Assembly (NCBI RefSeq): GCF_964204645.1
Contig: NC_134026.1
Coordinates: 12,426,450 to 12,490,449, forward strand
Origin: Tubulanus polymorphus
Lineage: Eukaryota; Nemertea; Palaeonemertea; Tubulaniformes; Tubulanidae
DNA length: 64,000 bases
Direction of reading: 5' to 3'
This document shows positions 55,530-64,000 of this stretch, piece after piece. The notes under the pieces are model-generated. The model made no database searches and was not told the origin of the DNA. It saw only the letters and a list, made by a program, of their open reading frames with translations. The translations under genes were made by a program, and so were the position numbers. Numbering within the stretch: position 1 is the first letter of the stretch; every line of letters begins with the position of its first letter.

Positions 55530-57702
55530 ATGGTAAGTATGGGTAAGCAGTATCAACCATATCAATTATTGTTATCACCAGTAATGTAATGTGCGATTAA
55601 TGCCAGTGTATGACCTCTTTATCGGCGAGAAATCGACCGAGATTCAACTTGAACTACTTAACAAAATTCCGGCGAGGTTTGTAGGTCACCTCCGCCGCAC
55701 TGCCACAGATAAGACATTTGAGTCATTTCCTTGAATCTTTTTTTTGAACTGTTAGATTAAACGATCTCTCAGCTAATAAATTACTTATGTACCAGTACTC
55801 AATAATAACAGCTTCGGAAGTCAAAATATTGTTGTTAGGCTAGCCTCTAGTGAATCAGTATATAAAAACCTTCTTGGGTATCATTCATTTATTACGTACG
55901 CATAAGATTTGAATATTTCACCCCCCCCCCCCCCCCCTGTACGCAAAATCGGCCGTTTTTTCATATACATTAAGCATTACAGTATGCAATTGCACTTACC
56001 CCTCCCCCCTCCCCTAGTGCGTATGTAATAAATGAATGACCCCTTGTTACTTAACTGTCTTAAGACACAGCAGGCTAGATAATACTAACAACTAATACAA
56101 TTTTATTCTTTTGATTTTTTAGGATGATCACTACTATTCATTTAGTTTATCGAAGGATTATGAAACCGAGAGCCGTGACGAAGATTCAAGGAGAAAGAAA
56201 GGTTCTACGGTTAGTAAAATTAATTTGTACATGCCTAATATTCAAGAGCAAATATTTTTGATTTCTTGATAAAATTCTAATAATCGTACGTTCATAGATT
56301 TATCATAAGACTGATAATTAAATAAAATTTGAGCTTTATCCCCTATCTGTTATGATTAATTTACAATGCCTTATTGAACAATTTGCAACAATAATTTATA
56401 TCGATTTAATTTTTTTTAGAGTCGGAGAAGCTGCTGCGTCCCTTATTGCACCAAATCCGGATATTATCATGTTGAAGGCCACGGTGTAGTTTCATATTTT
56501 AGTTTCCCATCAGAACTTGGGCTGAGAAAACAGTGGTTGGCCCGCATTAAACGTGATGAAGGAGACCTGTTTGAAATAACGAAAAACACATTTGTGTGCT
56601 CGCAGCATTTCAAAAAGGACGATTATCGTGATGTATCCAGTTATTCAGGACGTAGATATCTTAAGTCAACCGCCATTCCGTCTGTGTTTTCTTGTTGGGA
56701 AGGAGAAGTCACGAACTGGAACCCAAAAAAACTGAGGAAACCAAATAAACTTGTTAACTTATGTGATTCGCGCGTTCAAACTACATGTACATCAGTAGTT
56801 CCAACGGAGGATACTTCAGAATTTGCCCCCACGTGTGAGCCAATTTCTTTGTTCGAGGACGATGGACCGGATTTGCTTGAAACAACTGTTACTGATAATG
56901 GCATGGACTTGATGTCATGTAGTACTACAATAACTCATAATGATTACACAGAACTTTTAAACAGGATATCTAACCTTGAACTAGAAAATGAAAAGCTCCA
57001 GTCTCAGGTGGAAAGTTTGCAATCAGAAAACAGATTTACCATTGATAGACTTAGTGTTGATAATATAACATTCTATATACAGGTTTTCCAAATATAGAGA
57101 CTTTTAATTCAGTGCTAAAATTTTTAAACCCGGGAGAACTTGGTGAAAATTTAATAGTGGCTAAATCAGAACCCTCTGCATCAGTTATAAAAAAGGGTCG
57201 GCCATTTGCTTTGTCTCCTAGGGACCAGTTTTTTTCTGTTTTTGACTAGGATACGACTTGGTCTATTAGAGCAAGACCTAGCTAACCGATTTGATATCTC
57301 AGTTGCTACAGTTAGCCGTTTGATTATAACCTGGGCTAATTTTGTTTATCTTAGACTTGGCGCTCTGCCAATTTGGTCTTCAATTTGCCCTTTGATCAGG
57401 GTGATGACATTATGGCAGATAAAGGGTTTGATATTCAAGATTTGTTGGATCCTATGGGTGTTCATCTTAATATTCCGCCATTTCTTCAGATGCAAGACCA
57501 AATGTCTGCTGATGATGTTGCCAAAACACAGTCAGTGGCAGCTGAACGGATTCATGTCGAAAGATTGATTAATAAGGTCAAAACCTTTCATATTTTTGAT
57601 CAAGTGATCCCATTGAGTTTAAGTGGATCAATAAATCAAATATGGACAGTATGTGCTCTTTTAACACTGTTCCAAAACCCAATTATATCTGTATCTGATT
57701 AA
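55530..57702 (+). pseudogene. THAP-DDE_Tnp_4 transposase, spliced, internally deleted
   Basis: Exon 1 is an ATG (55530-55532) directly before GTAAGT. Exon 2 is 56123-56209 and exon 3 starts at 56420. Exon 3 has a THAP domain (SCCVPYC, then W, VCSQHFKKDDY, AIPSVF) and a coiled coil (LNRISNLELENEKLQSQVES). Frameshifts follow near 57078 and 57230. The transposase part has RIRLGLLEQDLANRFDISVA (helix-turn-helix) and the C-terminal GDDIMADKGFDIQDLL and ERIHVERLINKVKTF. About 100 residues around the first catalytic Asp are missing after LPIWSSI near 57388. This is the THAP plus DDE_4 arrangement of ISL2EU/IS4EU-type elements. It is not functional. Confidence 0.8.
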
Positions 57703-57930
57703 TGATTATGTATATATGTCAAGATGTGTGAAATATTTTGAAAAAATGTATTTCTGCTTAATTAAAAACTTGAAAAATAATGTGAAAATCCTCGTATTAT
57801 GCTGTGAAAAATGTATTTGATAACAAACTGCAAGTCCATTGATATATTGGAACTCTCATTTTATTGCTTACAAAATCAATTTATCAGTTAAAATATACTG
57901 TACGTGTGCACATTCTTATGGTTGTTAAAC

Positions 57931-58140
57931 TTAATTTTCATTCATGGCAGGAAGGAAATATCTAATGAAGAAATTTGCTAATTTTGCAACCGCCTCATTC
58001 CAAAATTCAAGATCGAATGGAACACGGATTATCAACATGCCTTTACTTGTATAAACCAGAAAGTCACACCAAGTTAACCCAGTCAAGGCCATCTGGTAAA
58101 AATACAGATACATCCAAAATACAGTCGAATGAATGTTGGT
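57931..58140 (-). pseudogene. YqaJ-type exonuclease remnant
   Basis: A C-terminal piece in convergent orientation to the transposase. YFYQMALTGLTWCDFLVYTS matches the catalytic-edge YQ.Q.Q...TG..WCDF.VYT pattern of YqaJ/lambda-exonuclease-type proteins. ISL2EU elements carry such a gene beside the transposase, so it belongs to the same element. Confidence 0.65.
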
Positions 58141-58278
58141 AGTTGAATTAGCCAGGAAAATAAAGAATAAGCTATCTTTTAATTTTTGGTCTTAAAGGCC
58201 TACCTCATTGCACGTGAAATTGTCGTAACCTAGATCGTAGACGTCAGCTGTAGGCCTATCATTACCAACAAGTGTGCT

Positions 58279-58666
58279 AGTAATAGGGGTAATGGGCTTT
58301 CATACCAAAGGTCGAAAGGTCGAGCTCATTAAAAACAAAACATTAAAAGTAATTTAAAACTATAATATATTTTCATAACCGTGTACATTTTATATTATAA
58401 CTAAATATTTATTCTAAGATATCAATAATTTAAAAAGCATATTGTATTAAATCAATTGGTCGCGGAGCGGAGCGGTAGCGAAGCGAAATTGATTTATTTA
58501 CAATACACAAATTCATATAATCAAATATAATCAAATAATAATAATATTCAACTGAAATACACACGGTTATGAAAATATATTATAGTTTTAAATTACTTTT
58601 AATGTTTTGTTTTTAATGAACTCGACCATTCAACCTTTAACCTGAAAGCCCATTACCCCTATTACT
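58279..58666. repeat. E3 left terminal palindrome, 388 bp
   Basis: Arms of about 108 bp (58279-58387 and 58558-58666) beginning AGTAATAGGGGTAATGGGCT. The spacer has a further inner stem (TATTGTATTAAATCAATT against its complement) around a G+C-rich GCGGAGCGGAGCGG loop. Confidence 0.88.
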
Positions 58667-58716
58667 CTTAAAATATCCATATATATGAATAAAATATAAA
58701 TGAATAACTTCTAAAA

Positions 58717-58745
58717 TCAATTTTAATAAAAAATTTAGTATTAAA
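58717..58745 (+). promoter_or_regulatory. Early-class upstream motif of E3 pPolB
   Basis: TCAATTTTAATAAAAAATTT then AGTATTAAA before ATG. Confidence 0.65.
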
Positions 58746-61700
58746 ATGGAAGCAAATAAGTACTACTGTCCAACATGTAATATCAATGTAGATAAATCCC
58801 AAAAATCAAGACACAATAAAACTAAAACACATTTAGAGAATAAATTGAAACTAGAATATAAAGATGATATATTAGAAACTAAATTAGATGAATTAAAGAA
58901 TGAAAAAGAAACATACAAATGTGATACATGTAATCAATCATTCAGTGATAAAAGATATTATAATGAACATTTAAAATCTAAAAGTCATATTAGAAATAAG
59001 AATAATGATATTTTAGGCGAAGATTATTTTGATAAAGATAATGATAAGAAACAGAAGACAATTAAAAGCATAAAAAATAAATTAAACAATAAAAGACCAT
59101 ACATGGAAGATGTAAGAAATTATATTAATTCATTAGATAATAAAAAAGATATAGAGATAACCGAAGCATTTAAAAGTGATATTGGCCCAGCAGCTATCGA
59201 GTTTAAATTTCATAAAGGAAAAACATTAGAAGAAAATAAAAAACATTTAGAAAATATGAAAGAAATAATAAAAATAATTACTGATGTCGAATATCCTAAA
59301 ATAAGTATTTCACCAAAAGTAAAGTTTATAAAATCTGAAGATAAACCAATATATAATATAAATTCTCATTCACAACATATTATATCTAAACAACATATAG
59401 ATGATAAATTAGATAAATGTTATAATGAAGTAAAAACTAAAATAGAAGAGAAATATTTTGAAGGATCTGGTTTAATATTTGATGAAATAATATTTATGAC
59501 TTTACATGTTTATAACACAAAATATAATAAGTTAACTAAATCAAAACCAATAGATGAAAATAATGTATCATATTATAAAGAACCAGATATTGAAGCATCG
59601 AGTTATATCAAACTACCATTTAAAACTAATGCTGTTATAAATGTACAAAATGAAGATGATAAATGTTTTCTATGGACAATCATAAGTTGTTTACATCCAA
59701 CAGAAGATATTACACATACTTATAGATTAACAAATTATAAACAATTTGAAAATAATTATAAGATAGATAAGTATCCTGTTATAATAAAAAACATCCCAAA
59801 AATAGAAAGAGATAATAATTTAAGAATAAATGTATTTGATTTATTCAAATTACCAAATACAAAAGGTAACAATATAAAACATCATACATTAGAACCTTTA
59901 TACCTATCAAAAGATTATGATTCAAATGATGTTATAGATATACTATATTATGAGAATCATTATATGTGGATTAAACAAATCGATTTATTTTTTAAATCAG
60001 AAAATGATCACCATAAAATATATCTTTGTAGAAAATGTTTACATAAATTCAGTAATGAAAGTACATTATTAAATCATAAACAATTATGTGAAAATCATGA
60101 TTATTGTAAATTAGTTTTACCAAATGAAAAGGATAAAATATTAGAATTCAAAAAATATGATTACAAAAATAAAGTACCATTTGTTATATATGGAGATTTT
60201 GAATCATTAAATAAAGAACTAACTGATCAAGATAGAAAAGAAATATATTATAAGAGAAAGAAATTAAATTCTAATGAAAATGATTTTTCAGATGAACCAC
60301 CAAAAACAAATACTATTAAAAAGATTCATCAATCAGCTGCAGCTTTCGGGTTATATATTAAATCTGATTATCCAGAACTAATTGAAAGTGAATATTATCA
60401 TTATAGAAATGAAAATGTTATCAATCATTTTTGTGACTTATTAATTGAATATGAAATAAGATTTAGTAAATTATTGAATACAAATATAGTAATTATAATG
60501 ACAGAAGAAGATAAAGAAGCATTTGCGTTTGCAGGTAAATGTTATTATTGTGAAAAGACATTTAATTATAAAGATAAAAAAGTAAGAGACCATGATCATT
60601 TGAATGGAAAGTTTAGAGGCGCTGCACATGAGAATTGTAATTTACAAGCTAAGAAAATTAATTTTGTACCAGTTATATTTCATAATCTATCAGGATATGA
60701 TGCACATTTATTTATCAAACAGTTATGTCATAAAATAGAAGAAATTAATAATGAAATAGAAAGATTAAATTCAAATAGATCAAAAGATAAAATACGAACT
60801 TATAAATTTAGAATGTTAGCTAAAACATCTGAGAATTATATATCATTCCAATTTGGTTGCCTAAGATTTATAGATTCGTATAGATTTTTAAATAGTTCAT
60901 TAGATAACTTATCAAAATCATTAGTTGATGATGAATTAAAGATATTAAAACAACACTACCCAAATAATGATGATTTTCAATTAATGAGATATAAAGGAGC
61001 AATTCCATATTCATTTTATAAATCACATAATGATTTTAACATAACTGAATTATTAAATGAACAATTCTATGATGAATTAAAAAATGAATATGTTAAAGAT
61101 GAAGTATATAATAGAACATTGAATATTTGGAATCATTTCAAAATAGAAAATCATGGGCAATTCGTAGATTTATATCTAAAATCAGATGTATTATTATTAA
61201 CCGATATATTCGAAAGGTTTAGAGATGTAAACCTAAAATATTTTAACATTGATCCTTGTCATTGTTATTCATCACCAGGATTAACATGGGATTGTGGATT
61301 AAAATTTACAGATATAAAAATGGATTTGTTAACAAATATAGATCAATTACTATTATTTGAAAAATCTATAAGAGGAGGAGTTTCAGGTGTATTAGGTGAC
61401 AGATATTTCAATGTAAATGATAACCCTGGATATAAGTTATTATATATAGATGCAAATAATTTGTATGGTTGGACAATGATGGAACCACAACCATATGGAG
61501 TATTAGAAATAAGTGAAGTTTTACAGAATGAAAATAATGATAAATTTGATTGGAAGAAAAGAATCCTAGATATTGCAGATGATTCAGATACTGGTTACTT
61601 CTTTGTTGTAGATTTAGAATATCCTGAACATATTAAATTTAAATCTAGACATCTAGCTTACTGCCCAGAACATAAAACTGTAACTCATGAAGAATTATCA

Positions 61701-62783
61701 AATTACCAAAAAAGAATTAAACCCGAAAATCATATTCATACAGAAAAGTTAATGGTAACTCAAGAAGATAAATATAATTATGTAGTACATTATAGAATGT
61801 TGAAGTTTTATTTGAATCAAGGAATGGTTCTAAAAAAAGTACATAGATATATTTCATTTAGTCAATCTAAATGGTTAGAAAAATATATAGATTTTAACAC
61901 CAAACAGAGAACTGAAGCTAAAACTGATTTCGAAAAAGATTTCTTCAAGTTAATGAATAATGCATTCTATGGTAAGACTTGTGAAAATATTAGAAATAGA
62001 AATGATATTGAGTTAGTTAGTAATGGTAAAAGAATTAGACATTTACAATCATATCCTAAGTTCATTGGTAACAGAATATTTGATGAAAATTTAGCTGCAG
62101 TTAAAATGAGAAGAACATCAATGAAATTTAATAAACCGATCTATGTTGGCGCTTCAGTTTTAGAAATATCAAAATTACTAATGTATGAATTCTATTATAA
62201 TGTATTACAACCACTTTTTGGAGAAAAACATATAGAAATATTATATTTTGATACCGACAGTTACATATTAAAGATAAAAACTGATAACATAACAGATGAT
62301 TTAAAAACATTAAAACATCATTTTGATTTTAGTAACTATCCTAAAGATCATGAATTGTTTAGCAATGACAATAAAAAAGTTCCCGGTAAATTCAAAGATG
62401 AATTAGGTGGTGAAGAAATGATTGAATTCATTGGTATTAGATCTAAAATGTATTCATATAAAACTAAAGAACATGACGCTAAAAAGTTAAAAGGAATAAC
62501 AAAAAGTATAGTAGAAAAGAATATTCATTTCAAAGATTACATCAATTGTATATTCAATGAAGAAGTTAGAAAACATAAGATGAGATGTTTAAGATCTGAA
62601 GATCATGAAATGTTTATTGAAGAAATTGAAAAGATAAGTCTAAACCCATTTGATGATAAAAGATATATTTTAGATGATGGAATTCATACAGTTGATTATG
62701 GTTGCAATGTAGATGAATACTTAAAATTTAAAAGAGAAGAAACAAAAGAGAACGAGATAATGAAAAGAATTCTAACGTGTTAA
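58746..62783 (+). CDS. Protein-primed family B DNA polymerase with zinc fingers and endonuclease VII-like domain
   Basis: 1345 residues, open throughout. N-terminal Cys2-His2-like fingers: C8/C11/H23/H29 (YYCPTC) and C59/C62/H75/H81 (YKCDTCNQSF). Exo I is FVIYGDFESLNKEL with the Asp near 484. At about 599-635 an inserted nuclease module reads CYYCEKTF and VRDHDHLNGKFRGAAHENCN, as in endonuclease VII-type HNH proteins. Then HNLSGYDAHLF (Exo II), YLKSDVLLLTDIFE (Exo III), motif A YIDANNLYGWTM (Asp about 902), motif B KLMNNAFYGKT (about 1068), motif C YFDTDSYI (about 1169) and KxY in GIRSKMYSYKT. All catalytic acids are present. This matches the polymerase of Polintons, with larger N-terminal additions. 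It would replicate the element from terminal proteins or hairpins. Its start follows the early-class motif, and the E2 and E1 copies begin at the same place. Confidence 0.95.
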   Translation: MEANKYYCPTCNINVDKSQKSRHNKTKTHLENKLKLEYKDDILETKLDELKNEKETYKCDTCNQSFSDKRYYNEHLKSKSHIRNKNNDILGEDYFDKDNDKKQKTIKSIKNKLNNKRPYMEDVRNYINSLDNKKDIEITEAFKSDIGPAAIEFKFHKGKTLEENKKHLENMKEIIKIITDVEYPKISISPKVKFIKSEDKPIYNINSHSQHIISKQHIDDKLDKCYNEVKTKIEEKYFEGSGLIFDEIIFMTLHVYNTKYNKLTKSKPIDENNVSYYKEPDIEASSYIKLPFKTNAVINVQNEDDKCFLWTIISCLHPTEDITHTYRLTNYKQFENNYKIDKYPVIIKNIPKIERDNNLRINVFDLFKLPNTKGNNIKHHTLEPLYLSKDYDSNDVIDILYYENHYMWIKQIDLFFKSENDHHKIYLCRKCLHKFSNESTLLNHKQLCENHDYCKLVLPNEKDKILEFKKYDYKNKVPFVIYGDFESLNKELTDQDRKEIYYKRKKLNSNENDFSDEPPKTNTIKKIHQSAAAFGLYIKSDYPELIESEYYHYRNENVINHFCDLLIEYEIRFSKLLNTNIVIIMTEEDKEAFAFAGKCYYCEKTFNYKDKKVRDHDHLNGKFRGAAHENCNLQAKKINFVPVIFHNLSGYDAHLFIKQLCHKIEEINNEIERLNSNRSKDKIRTYKFRMLAKTSENYISFQFGCLRFIDSYRFLNSSLDNLSKSLVDDELKILKQHYPNNDDFQLMRYKGAIPYSFYKSHNDFNITELLNEQFYDELKNEYVKDEVYNRTLNIWNHFKIENHGQFVDLYLKSDVLLLTDIFERFRDVNLKYFNIDPCHCYSSPGLTWDCGLKFTDIKMDLLTNIDQLLLFEKSIRGGVSGVLGDRYFNVNDNPGYKLLYIDANNLYGWTMMEPQPYGVLEISEVLQNENNDKFDWKKRILDIADDSDTGYFFVVDLEYPEHIKFKSRHLAYCPEHKTVTHEELSNYQKRIKPENHIHTEKLMVTQEDKYNYVVHYRMLKFYLNQGMVLKKVHRYISFSQSKWLEKYIDFNTKQRTEAKTDFEKDFFKLMNNAFYGKTCENIRNRNDIELVSNGKRIRHLQSYPKFIGNRIFDENLAAVKMRRTSMKFNKPIYVGASVLEISKLLMYEFYYNVLQPLFGEKHIEILYFDTDSYILKIKTDNITDDLKTLKHHFDFSNYPKDHELFSNDNKKVPGKFKDELGGEEMIEFIGIRSKMYSYKTKEHDAKKLKGITKSIVEKNIHFKDYINCIFNEEVRKHKMRCLRSEDHEMFIEEIEKISLNPFDDKRYILDDGIHTVDYGCNVDEYLKFKREETKENEIMKRILTC

Positions 62784-62812
62784 TCAAATTTTAATAAAAA
62801 TATGTTATTAAG
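62784..62812 (+). promoter_or_regulatory. Early-class upstream motif of E3 SSB-like gene
   Basis: TCAAATTTTAATAAAAATAT then GTTATTAAG before ATG, with one extra A and a shorter A run than at 20396. Confidence 0.6.
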
Positions 62813-63166
62813 ATGGAGAGTAAACAAGCGAACAGTGAGAAAAACAAATTATTTCTAGATAGAATAAAAGATACTACAAATATAAAATCTGTAGATTATA
62901 AGTTCAAAAAGTTAACAGAATTAACAATCCATAAGAAATATCTAATTACAAATATTGATACAGTTACTAATAACTATGGAGATAAATTAGTTATACACAT
63001 TGAATATGAAGGATTAAAAGGAAATACATAGTAATTCAGAACATATTTACCGGATAGATTTCATAGATTATCAAGTGAAGACTTAGAAGAATTATGTTCT
63101 GGAGATTTCTATTTCGTATACAAAGGTAAGAATGAAAAAGGGCACCATGAAATAGATTTCGAATAA
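62813..63166 (+). pseudogene. SSB-like gene of E3, nonsense mutated
   Basis: Same 117-codon gene as 20425-20778 (start MESKQANSEKNKLFLDRIKD), with TAG and TAA in place of two codons at 63029-63034 after EGLKGNT. The remainder (FRTYLPDRFHRLSSEDLEE, HHEIDFE) is intact. It is separated from the polymerase by only 29 bp. Confidence 0.85.
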
Positions 63167-63183
63167 GAAAATATGTAAAATAA

Positions 63184-63506
63184 ATGGCGGAATTAAAAGA
63201 ATACAGAAAATTTGTTGATTCTAGAAGACTTACAAATTATAAATCACATAATTTACTAGTACAATTAGATAGAGAATTCAAGAATTGTGTAGACTTAAAA
63301 TTAGTTAATATAAGTTTATGTAATTCCTTTTACAATATATCGAATAAAACTATTGAACATAGAGCCCTTTTTAATTTTTAATAAGAATAAAAATGAATGG
63401 GCCTATATATATTTGAAACAAGGGTTATATAATTTAGATACATTAGCACAAGAAATTAATAGAAAAGCCTGGCACAAATTAGGTAGTAGTTCTGGGTTTA
63501 GTGTAA
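63184..63506 (+). pseudogene. Capsid-associated (penton-like?) protein, 5' part
   Basis: Starts MAELKEYRKFVDSRRLTNYK, with a one-base shift at about 63370 and continuation EWAYIYLKQGLYNLDTLAQE. Homology ends near 63506 where other sequence begins. Here it is on the same strand as the polymerase, unlike E2. Late-type context TAAAATAAATGG. Confidence 0.7.
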
Positions 63507-64000
63507 CCGGCTGGTTGTTGTATCGGCAGGCTGGCTGGGGAACTAGCATTTACACCAGCGGTACAGGATTCCATCCATCAGGAACAACAAGGCAGTTAAA
63601 CCTTATATGTACAATCTTTATTGCATCCCGGAATGAGAATGATTATCATAGCTTTACATAGTCTTTATATACAGAATCATGAGTATAATGTGAGAATTAG
63701 GTGTCAGACAAGTTGTAGACATCAGGACTCACAAACAAACACCTAGTGACATGTTTGAGAGACATTAATTAATTATCGATGAGCACTGACTATAGCTAAT
63801 TATTGTGAAAACATATTGAGTAATGTCACATGTTGATTACGACCTTAAAGCACATATTGACACTATAGTCATAAGTTATATTATATTATTATTATTATTA
63901 TTATTATGTAGTAGTAGAGCTATGAAATGTTATGAACTGTTCGATATGACATTGTAGATCTATATGATTACGAAATATGCAAATTATATCAGGGTGACAT
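63507..64000. other. Unassigned sequence right of E3
   Basis: Different composition from E3; a short TAA/ATT microsatellite lies at 63877-63906. No gene was recognised before the window edge. Confidence 0.4.

Larger units (their letters stand above)
58279..63506 (+). mobile_element. E3: Polinton-like element with intact pPolB, right end not found
   Basis: Left end AGTAATAGGGGTAATGGGC at 58279. The six bases before it are TGTGCT (a candidate target duplication whose partner would lie beyond the window). It contains a terminal palindrome, pPolB, the SSB-like gene and a capsid-associated gene, all rightward. Homology stops near 63506. Confidence 0.75.

Noticed and set aside
57206-57702. Two separate small genes
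   Set aside because: Both are pieces of one THAP-DDE transposase separated by a frameshift and a deletion.
1-64000. Contamination by a free virus genome
   Set aside because: Target duplications, nested retrotransposons and spliced genes show that the virus-like parts are integrated in animal DNA.

Overview
The window looks like nuclear DNA of an invertebrate animal, probably marine. Spliced genes with GT-AG introns, BEL/Pao retrotransposons, THAP-type and pogo-type transposases and tRNA-derived repeats all point to a metazoan. I cannot name the species. The window is almost entirely mobile DNA, nested several layers deep.

The main actors are at least four related Polinton/Maverick-like elements (large virus-like DNA transposons with a protein-primed family B DNA polymerase and capsid genes). 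I call them E0 (1-3325, with possible scattered relics at 6601-6786 and 7118-7802), E1 (18085-20217, resuming at 53023-53271), E2 (20218-53022) and E3 (58279 to at least 63506). E2 is inserted into the polymerase gene of E1 and flanked by a perfect 6-bp duplication, GTTTAT, so the E1 gene continues in register 32.8 kb away. E2 termini begin AGTAATAGGG and are folded into perfect palindromes. Its left arm carries a small SSB-like gene and the polymerase (+ strand). Its right arm carries a leftward run of capsid and small membrane-protein genes (52465 down to 45889) and a second copy of the SSB-like gene. E3 holds an apparently intact 1345-residue polymerase. Replication genes share one upstream motif (TCAATTTTAATAAAAA, ending in TATTAAAATGG) and structural genes another (T-rich tract, then TAAATAAATG), which suggests two expression classes.

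The E2 polymerase is interrupted by a 21.3-kb block (about 21899-43233). That block contains a CARF-like spliced gene broken by an 8-bp-TSD MITE, a tandem array of exon-like units, a BEL/Pao retrotransposon with 5-bp duplications (29137-36436), and a 13-exon pogo-type transposase gene (40853-37192) that has lost a catalytic Asp.

Left of E1, a 9.85-kb foldback-like element (8185-18038) with long inverted arms of GGGAGCC-type repeats is flanked by a 9-bp duplication. Right of E1, a truncated second BEL/Pao copy (53272-55430) and a THAP/DDE plus YqaJ element (55530-58140) precede E3. No ATPase, maturation protease or intact integrase of the Polinton type was found, so the elements here look non-autonomous or decaying, although several lesions in E2 are single-base and recent-looking.
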